Below are positions 56,914 to 64,000 of a stretch of DNA of 64,000 nucleotides, one piece after another; the first letter of the stretch is position 1; every line of letters begins with the position of its first letter. A model generated the notes under the pieces. The model was given only the letters and a program-made list of their open reading frames with translations, was not told where the DNA came from and did not search any database. The DNA comes from Desulfuromonas sp964536375 (GTDB lineage Bacteria > Desulfobacterota > Desulfuromonadia > Desulfuromonadales > Desulfuromonadaceae): the NCBI GenBank assembly GCA_964536375.1, contig CAZHXF010000010.1, forward strand, positions 1 to 64,000. Reading direction: 5' to 3'. Made by a program: the position numbers and the translations under genes.

Positions 56914-57071
56914 AAATGTGTGTAACGAACAAGTAACTCAAGCGAATGGAACTTAGCTGGTCGTTTCCCGAAAAACAAAATCAAATTACGCTAGCAGACT
57001 AAACCTTTCGCAGCAGCAGCGCTTATTGCGAACCATTTTGAATCAACAACACAGAGGGTAGACATATAAAT

Positions 57072-57401
57072 ATGCCGTGGACTTATTTAGTAGTAGCCGG
57101 ATTATTTGAATGTGGCTGGGCAATCGGACTAAAATACACCGAGGGGTTTACTAAACTCATTCCGTCCCTGCTCACTGTCTCAGCTATGGCAATAAGTGTT
57201 GGGTTACTGTCTGTTGCCATGAAAACAATTCCAATGAGCACAGCGTATGCTGTTTGGACAGGAATTGGAGCCGTTGGGGTTACGATTATGGGCATGGTAC
57301 TGCTTGGGGAGTCGCGGGATATTCTGAGAATAATCTGCTTATTATTGATCGTAGCAGGAATAGTTGGCCTCAAATTGGTTCATTCATCACCAGGCACCTA
57401 A
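57072..57401 (+). CDS. Small multidrug resistance exporter, Gdx/SugE type
   Basis: The 109-residue protein has four helices with the essential glutamate in AGLFECGWAIGLKYTEGFT and the AYAVWTGIGAVG signature. The GLKYTEGF segment favours the Gdx (SugE) guanidinium exporters over EmrE. No guanidine riboswitch was recognised upstream, which leaves the substrate open. Confidence 0.88.
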   Translation: MPWTYLVVAGLFECGWAIGLKYTEGFTKLIPSLLTVSAMAISVGLLSVAMKTIPMSTAYAVWTGIGAVGVTIMGMVLLGESRDILRIICLLLIVAGIVGLKLVHSSPGT

Positions 57402-57720
57402 TGACCATCTAAGCAAACGGAAAGAGTAAACAGATGTTGTTCGCGAAATGTTCGCTGGTACTCGTAAAGAGCACCGTCGCCGCTCATCTCAATCCGTTAG
57501 CCACAATAAAATAAAGGCTGCGTAAATCTGTCACTACATTTAAATTGAACACGGCAAAGTCGCCAATCACTTAGATATAATTCATACCGCCGAAATATAC
57601 GGTGAAAACTTGACCAAAGACATTAAGTAGAAATTTCCACATACAAAGATTTGCCTGAGACTCAAGGTAAGTCAAACGTAGACATGACCACTTTATGCTC
57701 AATGGTTAACAGGGGAACAC
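57402..57720. other. Intergenic region with a possible gene relic
   Basis: A short open stretch at 57544-57630 without a start reads HGKVANHLDIIHTAEIYGEN and stops with TAG. It has protein-like composition but no recognised family. The rest shows nothing. Confidence 0.25.
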
Positions 57721-59844
57721 ATGAGTAAAAATCAAATAGGGTTCAAAGAAACAAAACAACTTCTAAGCAGCTACCACATCTCTGTGCCAGGAGAAATAGC
57801 ACAAAACATTGACGAGATACTAGAAACAGCAGAAAAAATAGGTTTCCCAATTGTTATGAAAGGGATCTCTTCTCAAATTATCCACAAAAGCGATGTTGGT
57901 TGCGTTTTTTTAAATCTTCAAGACCCCGAAGCGATAAAAAAGGCGTATGAACAGCTGTTGTTAAACGTCCAAAAAGTCGGAGTCGTCAAGCTGGACGGTG
58001 TCTTGGTGCAACCGATGGCTAAAAACGGTCTAGAAATCCTCGTTGGAGCCAAGCAGGATCCGGCTTTTGGACCAGTAGTCATGGTTGGGCTAGGCGGGAA
58101 ACATGTCGAATTGCTGGCTGATGTTGCCCTCGGCGTTGGAGTTTTAACCCGGGAAGATATCCTGGATATGCTGGACGAAACCAAGGCAGGTCAGATATTA
58201 GACGGATACCGCGGCGATGTTTTCGACAAAGAATCGATCATCGAGCTGGCCATGAATATTTCCCGCCTCATGGCTGATCATCCTGAAATTCATGAACTCG
58301 ACCTCAACCCAGTCATCGTTTATGAAAATGGTGTCAACATCGTCGATACCCGGATCATTCAGGGAGACCCCGTATTCCGTCCTCTTCCAAGTGACCATTT
58401 ACCCGAAAAACTAAAAAGTCTTCAAGCCATTTTCTCCCCCAAATCGGTTGCTATAGTCGGTGCCTCACGTCCCGGAACAATGGGTGGGATCATCTTGAAA
58501 AACTCAATGCGAATCGACAAGATTTTTCCAGTTCATCCGCGCTTGAAAACCATTCAAGGGCTAACCTGCTATCCGTCACTGAGCAGCCTTCCCGAAGTTC
58601 CCGACGTTGGGGTTTTCGCTATCAATGCTGAAGAAACAGTGCGCTGTTTCGAAGAGTTCTGTAAAATGGGGGGCAAAGGGGCAATTATTTTCAGCGACGG
58701 TTTTGCCGAAGCAGGAAGATCCGATCTGGAGGATCGCCTGATCTATCTGAGTAAAAAATACCATGTGGCGTATATCGGCCCCAACTGCATGGGAGTAATC
58801 GACAATTTCACCGGGCTTAATACTTTTTATATTCCCGCACAGCGAACCAGCGTCATTGATAAAGCCAACGGCATCGGCATCATTTCTCAAAGTGGCGGCG
58901 TCAGCTTGGAGTTAAAGGAGATGCTCAAGGCCGACGAAGTAAATCTGGGGCAATGCGTCTCATGCGGCAACGCCAGCAGTGTCAGCGTGACGAATATTCT
59001 TGCTCACATGGGTGATGACCCGCGTATAAAAATTATAGCTATTTATCTTGAAGGCATTGAAAACGGCTACGAATTCATGAATGTAAGCCGACAGGTCGCT
59101 GAAACGAAGCCAATCATTGTCATCAAAGGTGGTGCTGGCGGAGGGGCTGCTGCAACCATGTCGCATACCGCGACATTGGCAGGAAGCCATGAAGCCTTTC
59201 GCGCAGCTTGCCGTCAAGCAGGTCTCTACCTTCTCGAAGAGTTAACGGAAGACACCAAAATACTGGTTAACATTCTGTCTATTCTAACCACTCAGCCTCA
59301 AGCGCAAGGCAACCGCGTTGGCATCGTCAGTGTCGGAGGCGGTTCGGGTATTTTATTGGCTGACCAAGTAACTTCCGTAGGGCTACCGCTGGCAACCTAT
59401 GCCCCGCATACACAAGAAAAATTGCGCGCCCTTATTAGTGACAATATGGGCAGCGTTGACGACATTGAGAAAAACCATATCCTGCAAGGCATCGGTGGTA
59501 ATCCCATCGACCTGTTCGGCAACTGCTGCGATGAACGCTTAATTGATACTTTACGAATTATCGATGAAGACCCCAATACCGACATCATCCTCAGTGCAAT
59601 CTACTTTCAGGTACCTACCCTTACGGAATACCTGCCCGAAAAACTTGCCGATCTACGCTCAGAACTGAACAAACCACTGATCGTTTCACCACGGGGTTTT
59701 TCTGAATACATATCCAAGTGCCGAAAGTATTTGTACAGCAAAAAGTTCCATACCTATACCGTCCCCATGATGAAACCTATGGGCATTGCTCTGGATATCT
59801 GGGACAAGTACAAAATTTCTTTTTGTGACACCGATGCCGAATAA
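57721..59844 (+). CDS. Acetate-CoA ligase (ADP-forming), fused subunits
   Basis: The 707-residue protein has an ATP-grasp domain first (about 1-225, IVMKGISSQIIHKSDVGCV, ELDLNPVIVYENG), then a CoA-binding domain (about 238-365, SVAIVGASRPGTMGG) and succinyl-CoA ligase-like domains with GIISQSGGVSLEL and the catalytic-type His in TMSHTATLAGSHEAF. Thus the order is beta-alpha. It interconverts acyl-CoA plus ADP and Pi with acid plus ATP. AGGGGA lies before the ATG. It stands alone. Confidence 0.9.
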   Translation: MSKNQIGFKETKQLLSSYHISVPGEIAQNIDEILETAEKIGFPIVMKGISSQIIHKSDVGCVFLNLQDPEAIKKAYEQLLLNVQKVGVVKLDGVLVQPMAKNGLEILVGAKQDPAFGPVVMVGLGGKHVELLADVALGVGVLTREDILDMLDETKAGQILDGYRGDVFDKESIIELAMNISRLMADHPEIHELDLNPVIVYENGVNIVDTRIIQGDPVFRPLPSDHLPEKLKSLQAIFSPKSVAIVGASRPGTMGGIILKNSMRIDKIFPVHPRLKTIQGLTCYPSLSSLPEVPDVGVFAINAEETVRCFEEFCKMGGKGAIIFSDGFAEAGRSDLEDRLIYLSKKYHVAYIGPNCMGVIDNFTGLNTFYIPAQRTSVIDKANGIGIISQSGGVSLELKEMLKADEVNLGQCVSCGNASSVSVTNILAHMGDDPRIKIIAIYLEGIENGYEFMNVSRQVAETKPIIVIKGGAGGGAAATMSHTATLAGSHEAFRAACRQAGLYLLEELTEDTKILVNILSILTTQPQAQGNRVGIVSVGGGSGILLADQVTSVGLPLATYAPHTQEKLRALISDNMGSVDDIEKNHILQGIGGNPIDLFGNCCDERLIDTLRIIDEDPNTDIILSAIYFQVPTLTEYLPEKLADLRSELNKPLIVSPRGFSEYISKCRKYLYSKKFHTYTVPMMKPMGIALDIWDKYKISFCDTDAE

Positions 59845-59891
59845 ATGAGGGGCACTGCCCAGAGTATAAAAACCAATTTTTTTATGGGTCT

Positions 59892-60011
59892 CTTGCAAAA
59901 CTCTTTAAAATCCAGTAATCGTCATTCCCGCGCAGGCGGGAATCCAGAGGTTTTCTAGGTTCACCAAAAAAACTGGATCCCCGTTTTCACGAGGATGACG
60001 ATTTTTGCAAG
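59892..60011. repeat. MITE-like repeat, copy E
   Basis: A 120-bp element bounded by perfect 9-bp ends CTTGCAAAA and TTTTGCAAG. Inside are TCGTCATTCCCGCGCAGGCG and CACGAGGATGACGA, and two CTGGAT/ATCCAG blocks. The left 35 bp are the reverse complement of copy C. Confidence 0.75.
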
Positions 60012-60037
60012 GGTTTCTTATATTGATAGCAAAAATA

Positions 60038-60080
60038 GGGCTGTTCCGATCTTTTTGCGGCGAGTCACCTCTTATGTGAT
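60038..60080 (+). repeat. Direct repeat flanking ccsA-resB, left copy
   Basis: GGGCTG, CCGATCTTTTTGCGGCGAG and CTTATGTGAT recur in the same order at 62238-62279 after resB, with a few mismatches. Confidence 0.6.
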
Positions 60081-60284
60081 TTAATCAAAAAGTTTCTCTA
60101 TTTTTTCATGCATTCTTTACCACCGCGAGCAGCAGGAGATCAGAGAAACCAAGGTCATGAAATAACATTGTAAAACTCTCTTTGCAGGTCTATAAATTAT
60201 CTGAAAGTTTCCCACTTGCCACGGGACAGCATAAAACTCTGTCCCACAAAGCCATAACTCCTCATCGTTCGAAGGAAGCAGCAG

Positions 60285-61082
60285 ATGGATATTAACGCAC
60301 TTCTTCTCAGTGGATGCTTTGCTCTGTATTGCATTAGCGTTGCACTTTATATCGCACACGCATGTCTACGCTGGCCAAGGTTATATCAGCTTGCCCTCGG
60401 CACGGTACTTCTTGCGTTTGGCTGTCAAAGCCTCAGTCTTGGGCTACGTTGGTTTGCCGCTGGCTACTTACCGGTTACGAATCTGTTCTCAACCCTGTTT
60501 TTCTTTAGTTGGGCTCTCGCCGCGACCTACGTGTATTTTGAACTACGCTATCGCCTCGCCTCCGCAGGTCTGTTTGTCATGGTGCTCAATCTACTCCTTC
60601 TGTACATCGCGCTGCCACGAGATCCAAGCCCCCCCGCGTTAATTCCAATGCTTGATACGCCGCTATTCACTCTGCATATCGCCTTTTCTTTTCTCGCATA
60701 TGCCCTGTTTGCCATGGCCTTCTCTTTAGCGGTACTCTTTCTCATTCAGCGCAAAACATCAGTACTACCCCTGCCATCGAGCAACCTGCTAAAACAGCTT
60801 AACGAAGAAGCTATTTTTCTTGGTTTTTGCTTCTTTACTCTCTGTATGCTGCTTGGTAGTTATTGGGCCTATATCGCTTGGGGATATTATTTTTCTTGGG
60901 ACATTAAAGCACTGTGGTCAGCGTTAATCTGGTTATATTTTGCTGGCATGTGCCACGCTAAGTTTATCCGCCATTGGCAAGGCACCGGCTATGCATGGCT
61001 CTCTATTTTTGGGTTTGCTCTCGTGCTCTTTACCTACCTAGGGGTTGGTCTGCTTATGAAAAGCAGCCATCCTCTCGCATAA
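60285..61082 (+). CDS. ccsA: Cytochrome c biogenesis protein CcsA/ResC-like
   Basis: The 265-residue membrane protein has about eight helices. Family marks are PVTNLFSTLFFFSW near 66, the histidine in LHIAFSFLAYALFA near 130 and the C-terminal IRHWQGTGYAW. The tryptophan-rich heme-handling motif reads WAYIAWGYYFSWDIKALW: one Trp of the usual WGxxWxWD is Phe and the usual Pro-Lys-Glu after WD is lost. With ResB it forms the system II heme lyase. Confidence 0.85.
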   Translation: MDINALLLSGCFALYCISVALYIAHACLRWPRLYQLALGTVLLAFGCQSLSLGLRWFAAGYLPVTNLFSTLFFFSWALAATYVYFELRYRLASAGLFVMVLNLLLLYIALPRDPSPPALIPMLDTPLFTLHIAFSFLAYALFAMAFSLAVLFLIQRKTSVLPLPSSNLLKQLNEEAIFLGFCFFTLCMLLGSYWAYIAWGYYFSWDIKALWSALIWLYFAGMCHAKFIRHWQGTGYAWLSIFGFALVLFTYLGVGLLMKSSHPLA

Positions 61083-61100
61083 TACCGTCAGGAAACAAAA

Positions 61101-62141
61101 ATGTTTCGTCAATTATGGAAACTCTGCTGCTCTGCCAAGGCCACCATTATCCTCACCAGTGCAACAACGCTTATCGCGATTTTCGGTTCAGCACAAATCA
61201 TGCTCAACCCACGGCTGTTTAACACCATGGACAGCAAACCCCTACTGGAATGGTGGCACGCGTATCTGCCTCAGGCAAGCTACTACAGCCTATGGATACC
61301 CCTATGCAGCGCACTCATCTTACTTTTGGGCCTGAACACCCTGTGCTGTTTTATTGATTGGATCTGTCACTTAGGTAGTCGCTGGAAAACGGCGGGCGAA
61401 TATCTCATCCATTTCGGTTTTATACTCGTTGTCATCGCTTACGCCTGGGGAAGTATTTACGGCATGCGCAGCAATAATAACAGTATTGCCGAAGGTGAAG
61501 TAATCGCCATACCTTCACAGAGTGGTTACTTTCTGCGCCTGAACAGTTTTCAGCCACAACTTGCGCCATCGGGTCGCCCCATTGATATGCTGAGCAACGT
61601 CACATTGCTCAAGGGAGATCACGAGCTAAAAACAACAACCATTCGCTTCAATCATCCGTTAACCCATGGTGACCTCATTATACTGGCAAGATCTTACCAA
61701 CAACAGGCTATTGGCTTTCGTTGTTCCCTCAATCGTCAGCATGTTGAACTTAAACAAGGGAGCACACATCTGCTGCCATCAGGTTCACGCTTAAATGTTG
61801 TGAAATTTTATCCTGACATCCAGCGCAGAGGAAGAAATACCGCGGGCAATAGGACATTACGCAATCCTGCTTTTTTAGTGGAATTAAGTGGTCCAACCCA
61901 AGAGAAAAAGAGTATTTGGTATGTTGTGAGACAGGGAGCACCACAACTGTTATTGACCGCCGGGTTTACCCCCCAACGATTAACTCCACTGTACAAGAAC
62001 TACAGTCAACTGGCCATCAATCGCGATCCCGGCGCTCCTTTAGCTGCGGCAGGCAGCATAGCTATGGCGTTAGGTGTATTGCTATGCCTACGCTCGTTTT
62101 ATGCCAAACGCTCGCGCAATAGCCGCATACATTTGGAATAG
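61101..62141 (+). CDS. resB: Cytochrome c biogenesis protein ResB/Ccs1
   Basis: The 346-residue protein has four helices (about 15-33, 63-85, 100-120 and 312-332) around a periplasmic domain of about 190 residues, the ResB plan, though short compared with many relatives. CAGGAAAC lies 7 nt before the ATG and 3 bp after the ccsA stop. It works with CcsA to attach heme to periplasmic cytochromes c. Confidence 0.85.
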   Translation: MFRQLWKLCCSAKATIILTSATTLIAIFGSAQIMLNPRLFNTMDSKPLLEWWHAYLPQASYYSLWIPLCSALILLLGLNTLCCFIDWICHLGSRWKTAGEYLIHFGFILVVIAYAWGSIYGMRSNNNSIAEGEVIAIPSQSGYFLRLNSFQPQLAPSGRPIDMLSNVTLLKGDHELKTTTIRFNHPLTHGDLIILARSYQQQAIGFRCSLNRQHVELKQGSTHLLPSGSRLNVVKFYPDIQRRGRNTAGNRTLRNPAFLVELSGPTQEKKSIWYVVRQGAPQLLLTAGFTPQRLTPLYKNYSQLAINRDPGAPLAAAGSIAMALGVLLCLRSFYAKRSRNSRIHLE

Positions 62142-62237
62142 CGCAGGTATGCACATTTGCTGCTTAAAAATCAAGAAAGCCTGCAGTTTCAATCTACATA
62201 GGTAATAAAAATGGGATTGTCCCCAGCTGCATCGGGG

Positions 62238-62279
62238 GGGCTGACCCGATCTTTTGCGGCGAGAGATTACTTATGTGAT
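62238..62279 (+). repeat. Direct repeat flanking ccsA-resB, right copy
   Basis: GGGCTGACCCGATCTTTTGC and TTATGTGAT match the left copy at 60038-60080. A stretch of seven G precedes and overlaps its start. Confidence 0.6.
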
Positions 62280-62303
62280 AGTTTCATGCTTCTTCTGATC
62301 CAT

Positions 62304-62594
62304 TCAGCTCAAAGATATATGAACCCGTTTTCCCAGCACCGCAGCAGCCTTTGCAAGCGTTTTAATCGTGACTCCGAGGTTTTCAGGATCAAGTAAACGC
62401 TCAAGAGACGGTCTGCTCGTTTGCATTTTTGCAGCCATAGCCGATTTAGATATAGATTCGGCCTTCATCCGTTCAGCAATTTGAAAAGCAACAATCCGCT
62501 TTACCGCGACAAGCTCAACTTCGGGAAGAATGCCTTCTTCCTCTAAAAAATCATCAAAATCACTGCCGATATGCTTATTTTTGTCGTCCATCAT
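62304..62594 (-). CDS. higA: HigA-type antitoxin (XRE helix-turn-helix)
   Basis: The product is about 96 residues. The C-terminal half is a Cro/C1-type HTH (SKSAMAAKMQTSRPSLERLL), the N-terminal half is acidic and probably binds the toxin. AAGGAG precedes two ATG codons (62594 and 62591); spacing favours the second slightly. The toxin gene ends inside this ribosome region (62602), so both are coupled. It should repress its own promoter. Confidence 0.85.
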   Translation of the reverse strand: MMDDKNKHIGSDFDDFLEEEGILPEVELVAVKRIVAFQIAERMKAESISKSAMAAKMQTSRPSLERLLDPENLGVTIKTLAKAAAVLGKRVHISLS

Positions 62595-62601
62595 AATCTC
62601 C

Positions 62602-62937
62602 TTACAGTTTAGACATGCGGCGTTTGGCAAGAGCAATGTCATCCTTCGGGGTCTTTTGCGTCTTTTTTATGAAACCGTGTAAAAGAATAATGTTTCCAGC
62701 CTGTGTACAAAAAATCACTCTGGCAATCCGGTTATTAAGAGCTGTCCGCACCTCCCATAATCCATCCTTCAGGTTTCTAACCAGCGGCATACCTAACGGC
62801 CAACCCCATTGAACGGTTTTGATGTCTTCACCAATTAACTTTCTATCAGGCTGGTTCAGCTCTTTCAACCATTCGCGAACAGGTTCTTTGCCACTGGTTT
62901 GCATGAAAAATTTGACCTTGAATGGGTTTTGATCCAT
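62602..62937 (-). CDS. higB: HigB/RelE-type toxin (phage Gp49-like)
   Basis: The 111-residue protein has the family opening PFKVKFFMQTSGKEPVREWL and the core RNLKDGLWEVRT and ARVIFCTQAGNIILLHGF-KKT pattern of ribosome-dependent mRNA interferases. Toxin precedes antitoxin as in higBA systems. A strong promoter ends only 5 nt before its ATG. Confidence 0.87.
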   Translation of the reverse strand: MDQNPFKVKFFMQTSGKEPVREWLKELNQPDRKLIGEDIKTVQWGWPLGMPLVRNLKDGLWEVRTALNNRIARVIFCTQAGNIILLHGFIKKTQKTPKDDIALAKRRMSKL

Positions 62938-62942
62938 GCTTT

Positions 62943-62970
62943 ATTGTACCTTTTTTGGTGCGACTGTCAA
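62943..62970 (-). promoter_or_regulatory. higB: Sigma-70 promoter of higBA
   Basis: On the minus strand TTGACA (62965-62970), a 16-nt spacer and TACAAT (62943-62948) form a near-consensus promoter. The -10 box ends 5 nt before the toxin ATG, so transcription should begin at or next to the start codon. Confidence 0.7.
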
Positions 62971-63277
62971 TGGGTATATTAACGTCAATTAGATACCGTC
63001 TTTGTTGAGAGGTAGGGCTGTTCGGCAAGGCAAGTTTAGTGGGCAAGTTATTAAGGTGTAGTTTGTCCACTGTGTCAGCAGCGTTGGTTTCCACATGCTC
63101 TGAAAAGAAGTAAAAGAAAGTCTTGAAATGCAACATCATTATGGCAATCTAAGCATGCCATGACCACTTATCGGGTCATCTTATACTGAAATATTGCAAT
63201 TCAAGACCTGACACTGTAGGTGTATTCTCGTTGACGCTCATTGCGTTCGGCGACAACAAATAGGGGAGTTTGCCTAG
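62971..63277. other. Intergenic region with nested inverted repeats
   Basis: GTCTTGAAATGCAAC (63120-63134) and ATTGCAATTCAAGAC (63193-63207) are inverted copies with two mismatches. Between them ATGACC and GGGTCAT form another hairpin. No gene was recognised. Confidence 0.4.
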
Positions 63278-64000
63278 TTAATAGAACTTGATAATAGGTT
63301 CACTTGTTGAGTATTGCGGCAAACTAAGAGTAAATACGTTTTTTTGATAAGGAATTCCCATATTTGTCTCAACTGTTTCGGGGTAGGTTGCAACTGTAAT
63401 TTCACCTGAGTTTAACTCTATTATCTTTTTAGCTCTGCTCAGCCCGATACCGCTGCCAGACATGCAAGTTTTTGTTGCCAAACTGCCAGAAATACCCTCT
63501 TGGAATATCGTAGATTTTTCAGTGTCTTTAATTTCAAAGCTTAGCATATCCATAGTTATTTCAGTTTTGATGCCACAATCCTTGAAGCCAACTTGGAATG
63601 TCGAATGTGGTTTTACGTACTTAGCAGCATTTTCAATTAAGTGATACAGGGCAACATGCAGTGATTCGTAGTCAAAGAATGCTTGATGAATTTGGTCGTC
63701 ATTACCGACAATAACTTTTACATGTTTATCTGTAAAATCTGGGAAAAAAAGGTAGAAAACATTTAAGAGTACTTTATGTAAATTGTGGATTTTTTTCTGA
63801 AGTACTGGATTACTTACAACAAGTTTTTTGAAAACTGAAAATTCAACCTTCATTGCTGCATTGTTTTTCGCAATCCTGAGTAAGGCAATCCCAGTTTCTC
63901 TTGTTTCAAGTTTGATGCTTTCCTCGATTAGGCTAATGTTAGAACTCATATTTTTTCTTAATTTCTCTTGAGGTACTATAGAGTATATCTCTTGTATGTT
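63278..64000 (-). CDS. GHKL ATPase / histidine kinase-like protein, 5' end beyond window
   Basis: The frame stays open to the right edge, so the gene is probably partial (240 codons seen). An ATG at 63949 exists but lacks a good ribosome site. The visible part has a HATPase_c domain: N-box LYHLIENAAKYVKP near the middle, a degenerate D-box (SFEIKDTEKS) and G-box CMSGSGIGLSRAKKIIELNSG. The DHp-like helix before it lacks a clear H-box. It could be the kinase end of a larger sensor. Confidence 0.7.
   Translation of the reverse strand, partial: NIQEIYSIVPQEKLRKNMSSNISLIEESIKLETRETGIALLRIAKNNAAMKVEFSVFKKLVVSNPVLQKKIHNLHKVLLNVFYLFFPDFTDKHVKVIVGNDDQIHQAFFDYESLHVALYHLIENAAKYVKPHSTFQVGFKDCGIKTEITMDMLSFEIKDTEKSTIFQEGISGSLATKTCMSGSGIGLSRAKKIIELNSGEITVATYPETVETNMGIPYQKNVFTLSLPQYSTSEPIIKFY

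Larger units (their letters stand above)
59845..60284. other. Intergenic region with repeat copy E and direct repeat
   Basis: This 440-bp gap holds repeat copy E (59892-60011) and the first copy of a direct repeat (60038-60080). The rest, up to the ccsA start, has no recognisable gene. Confidence 0.6.

Noticed and set aside
56914..57071. Guanidine riboswitch before the Gdx/SugE-like gene
   Set aside because: None of the conserved blocks of guanidine riboswitch classes that I know could be found.

Overview
The window looks like a chromosomal stretch from an anaerobic, menaquinone-using member of the Desulfuromonadia / former Deltaproteobacteria. The evidence is the futalosine menaquinone genes (MqnE and MqnC with UbiA-like and UbiX-like partners), a system II (CcsA/ResB) cytochrome c maturation pair, Mbh-like Mrp antiporter gene order, TRAP transporters, DUF1847, an ADP-forming acetate-CoA ligase, and many PAS/REC signalling proteins. 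No rRNA, CRISPR array, prophage or intact transposase is visible. The genus cannot be fixed from the sequence alone.

Layout. 1-3.5 kb: methyltransferase, S33-type peptidase, DUF1847 protein and a crotonase-fold protein that lacks both usual catalytic glutamates. 3.9-6.4 kb: kefF-kefC potassium efflux pair. 6.5-11.8 kb: a three-gene signalling cluster (PocR/PAS kinase, single REC protein, hybrid kinase). 12.6-13.2 kb: nitroreductase. 13.5-20.8 kb: a nine-gene Mrp/Mbh-type cation/proton antiporter operon. 21.1-27.0 kb: tightly coupled menaquinone genes followed by hisC and RNase D. 27.0-30.9 kb: HDOD protein, HD phosphohydrolase, serS with two tRNA-Ser genes, and tRNA-Arg. 31.0-35.0 kb: a patch of hairpins, a second hybrid kinase, a decayed LRAT-like gene fragment, a MITE-like repeat and a degenerate tRNA-Arg 3' end, which together suggest an old insertion at tRNA-Arg. 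35.1-46.3 kb: diguanylate cyclase, potassium channel, thioesterase, thioredoxin 2, pdxA-uvrA, CoA-disulfide reductase with a rhodanese domain, and cardiolipin synthase. 46.3-51.2 kb: a TRAP transporter locus with two tandem binding proteins, a universal stress protein and a tiny membrane protein whose gene contains an in-frame TGA. 51.6-59.8 kb: CheV, an MMPL/RND exporter, a LysE-type exporter, an SMR (Gdx/SugE-like) exporter and ADP-forming acetate-CoA ligase. 60.3-64 kb: ccsA-resB between short direct repeats, a higBA-type toxin-antitoxin pair, and the 3' part of a GHKL-ATPase gene running off the right edge.

The most interesting item is the tiny gene at 46344-46502 (minus strand). One transmembrane helix is followed by Gly-Leu-Gly, an in-frame TGA, and a hydrophilic tail with a cysteine five residues later. 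The reading frame continues to a TAA that sits just before a clear terminator. A 7-bp hairpin with G as first loop base lies 17 nt past the TGA, as expected for a bacterial SECIS. It is a candidate selenoprotein coupled to a TRAP/Usp operon.

Other points for follow-up: a 14-bp arm that could mask the Shine-Dalgarno of the first TRAP binding protein gene; a family of MITE-like repeats with CTTGCA/TGCAAG ends around an inner TCGTCATnC inverted repeat; the tRNA-Arg remnant; a near-consensus promoter placed so that higB mRNA would be leaderless; and an Mrp operon with three MrpD-like subunits, a DUF4040-MrpB fusion and an unnamed 78-residue membrane protein.
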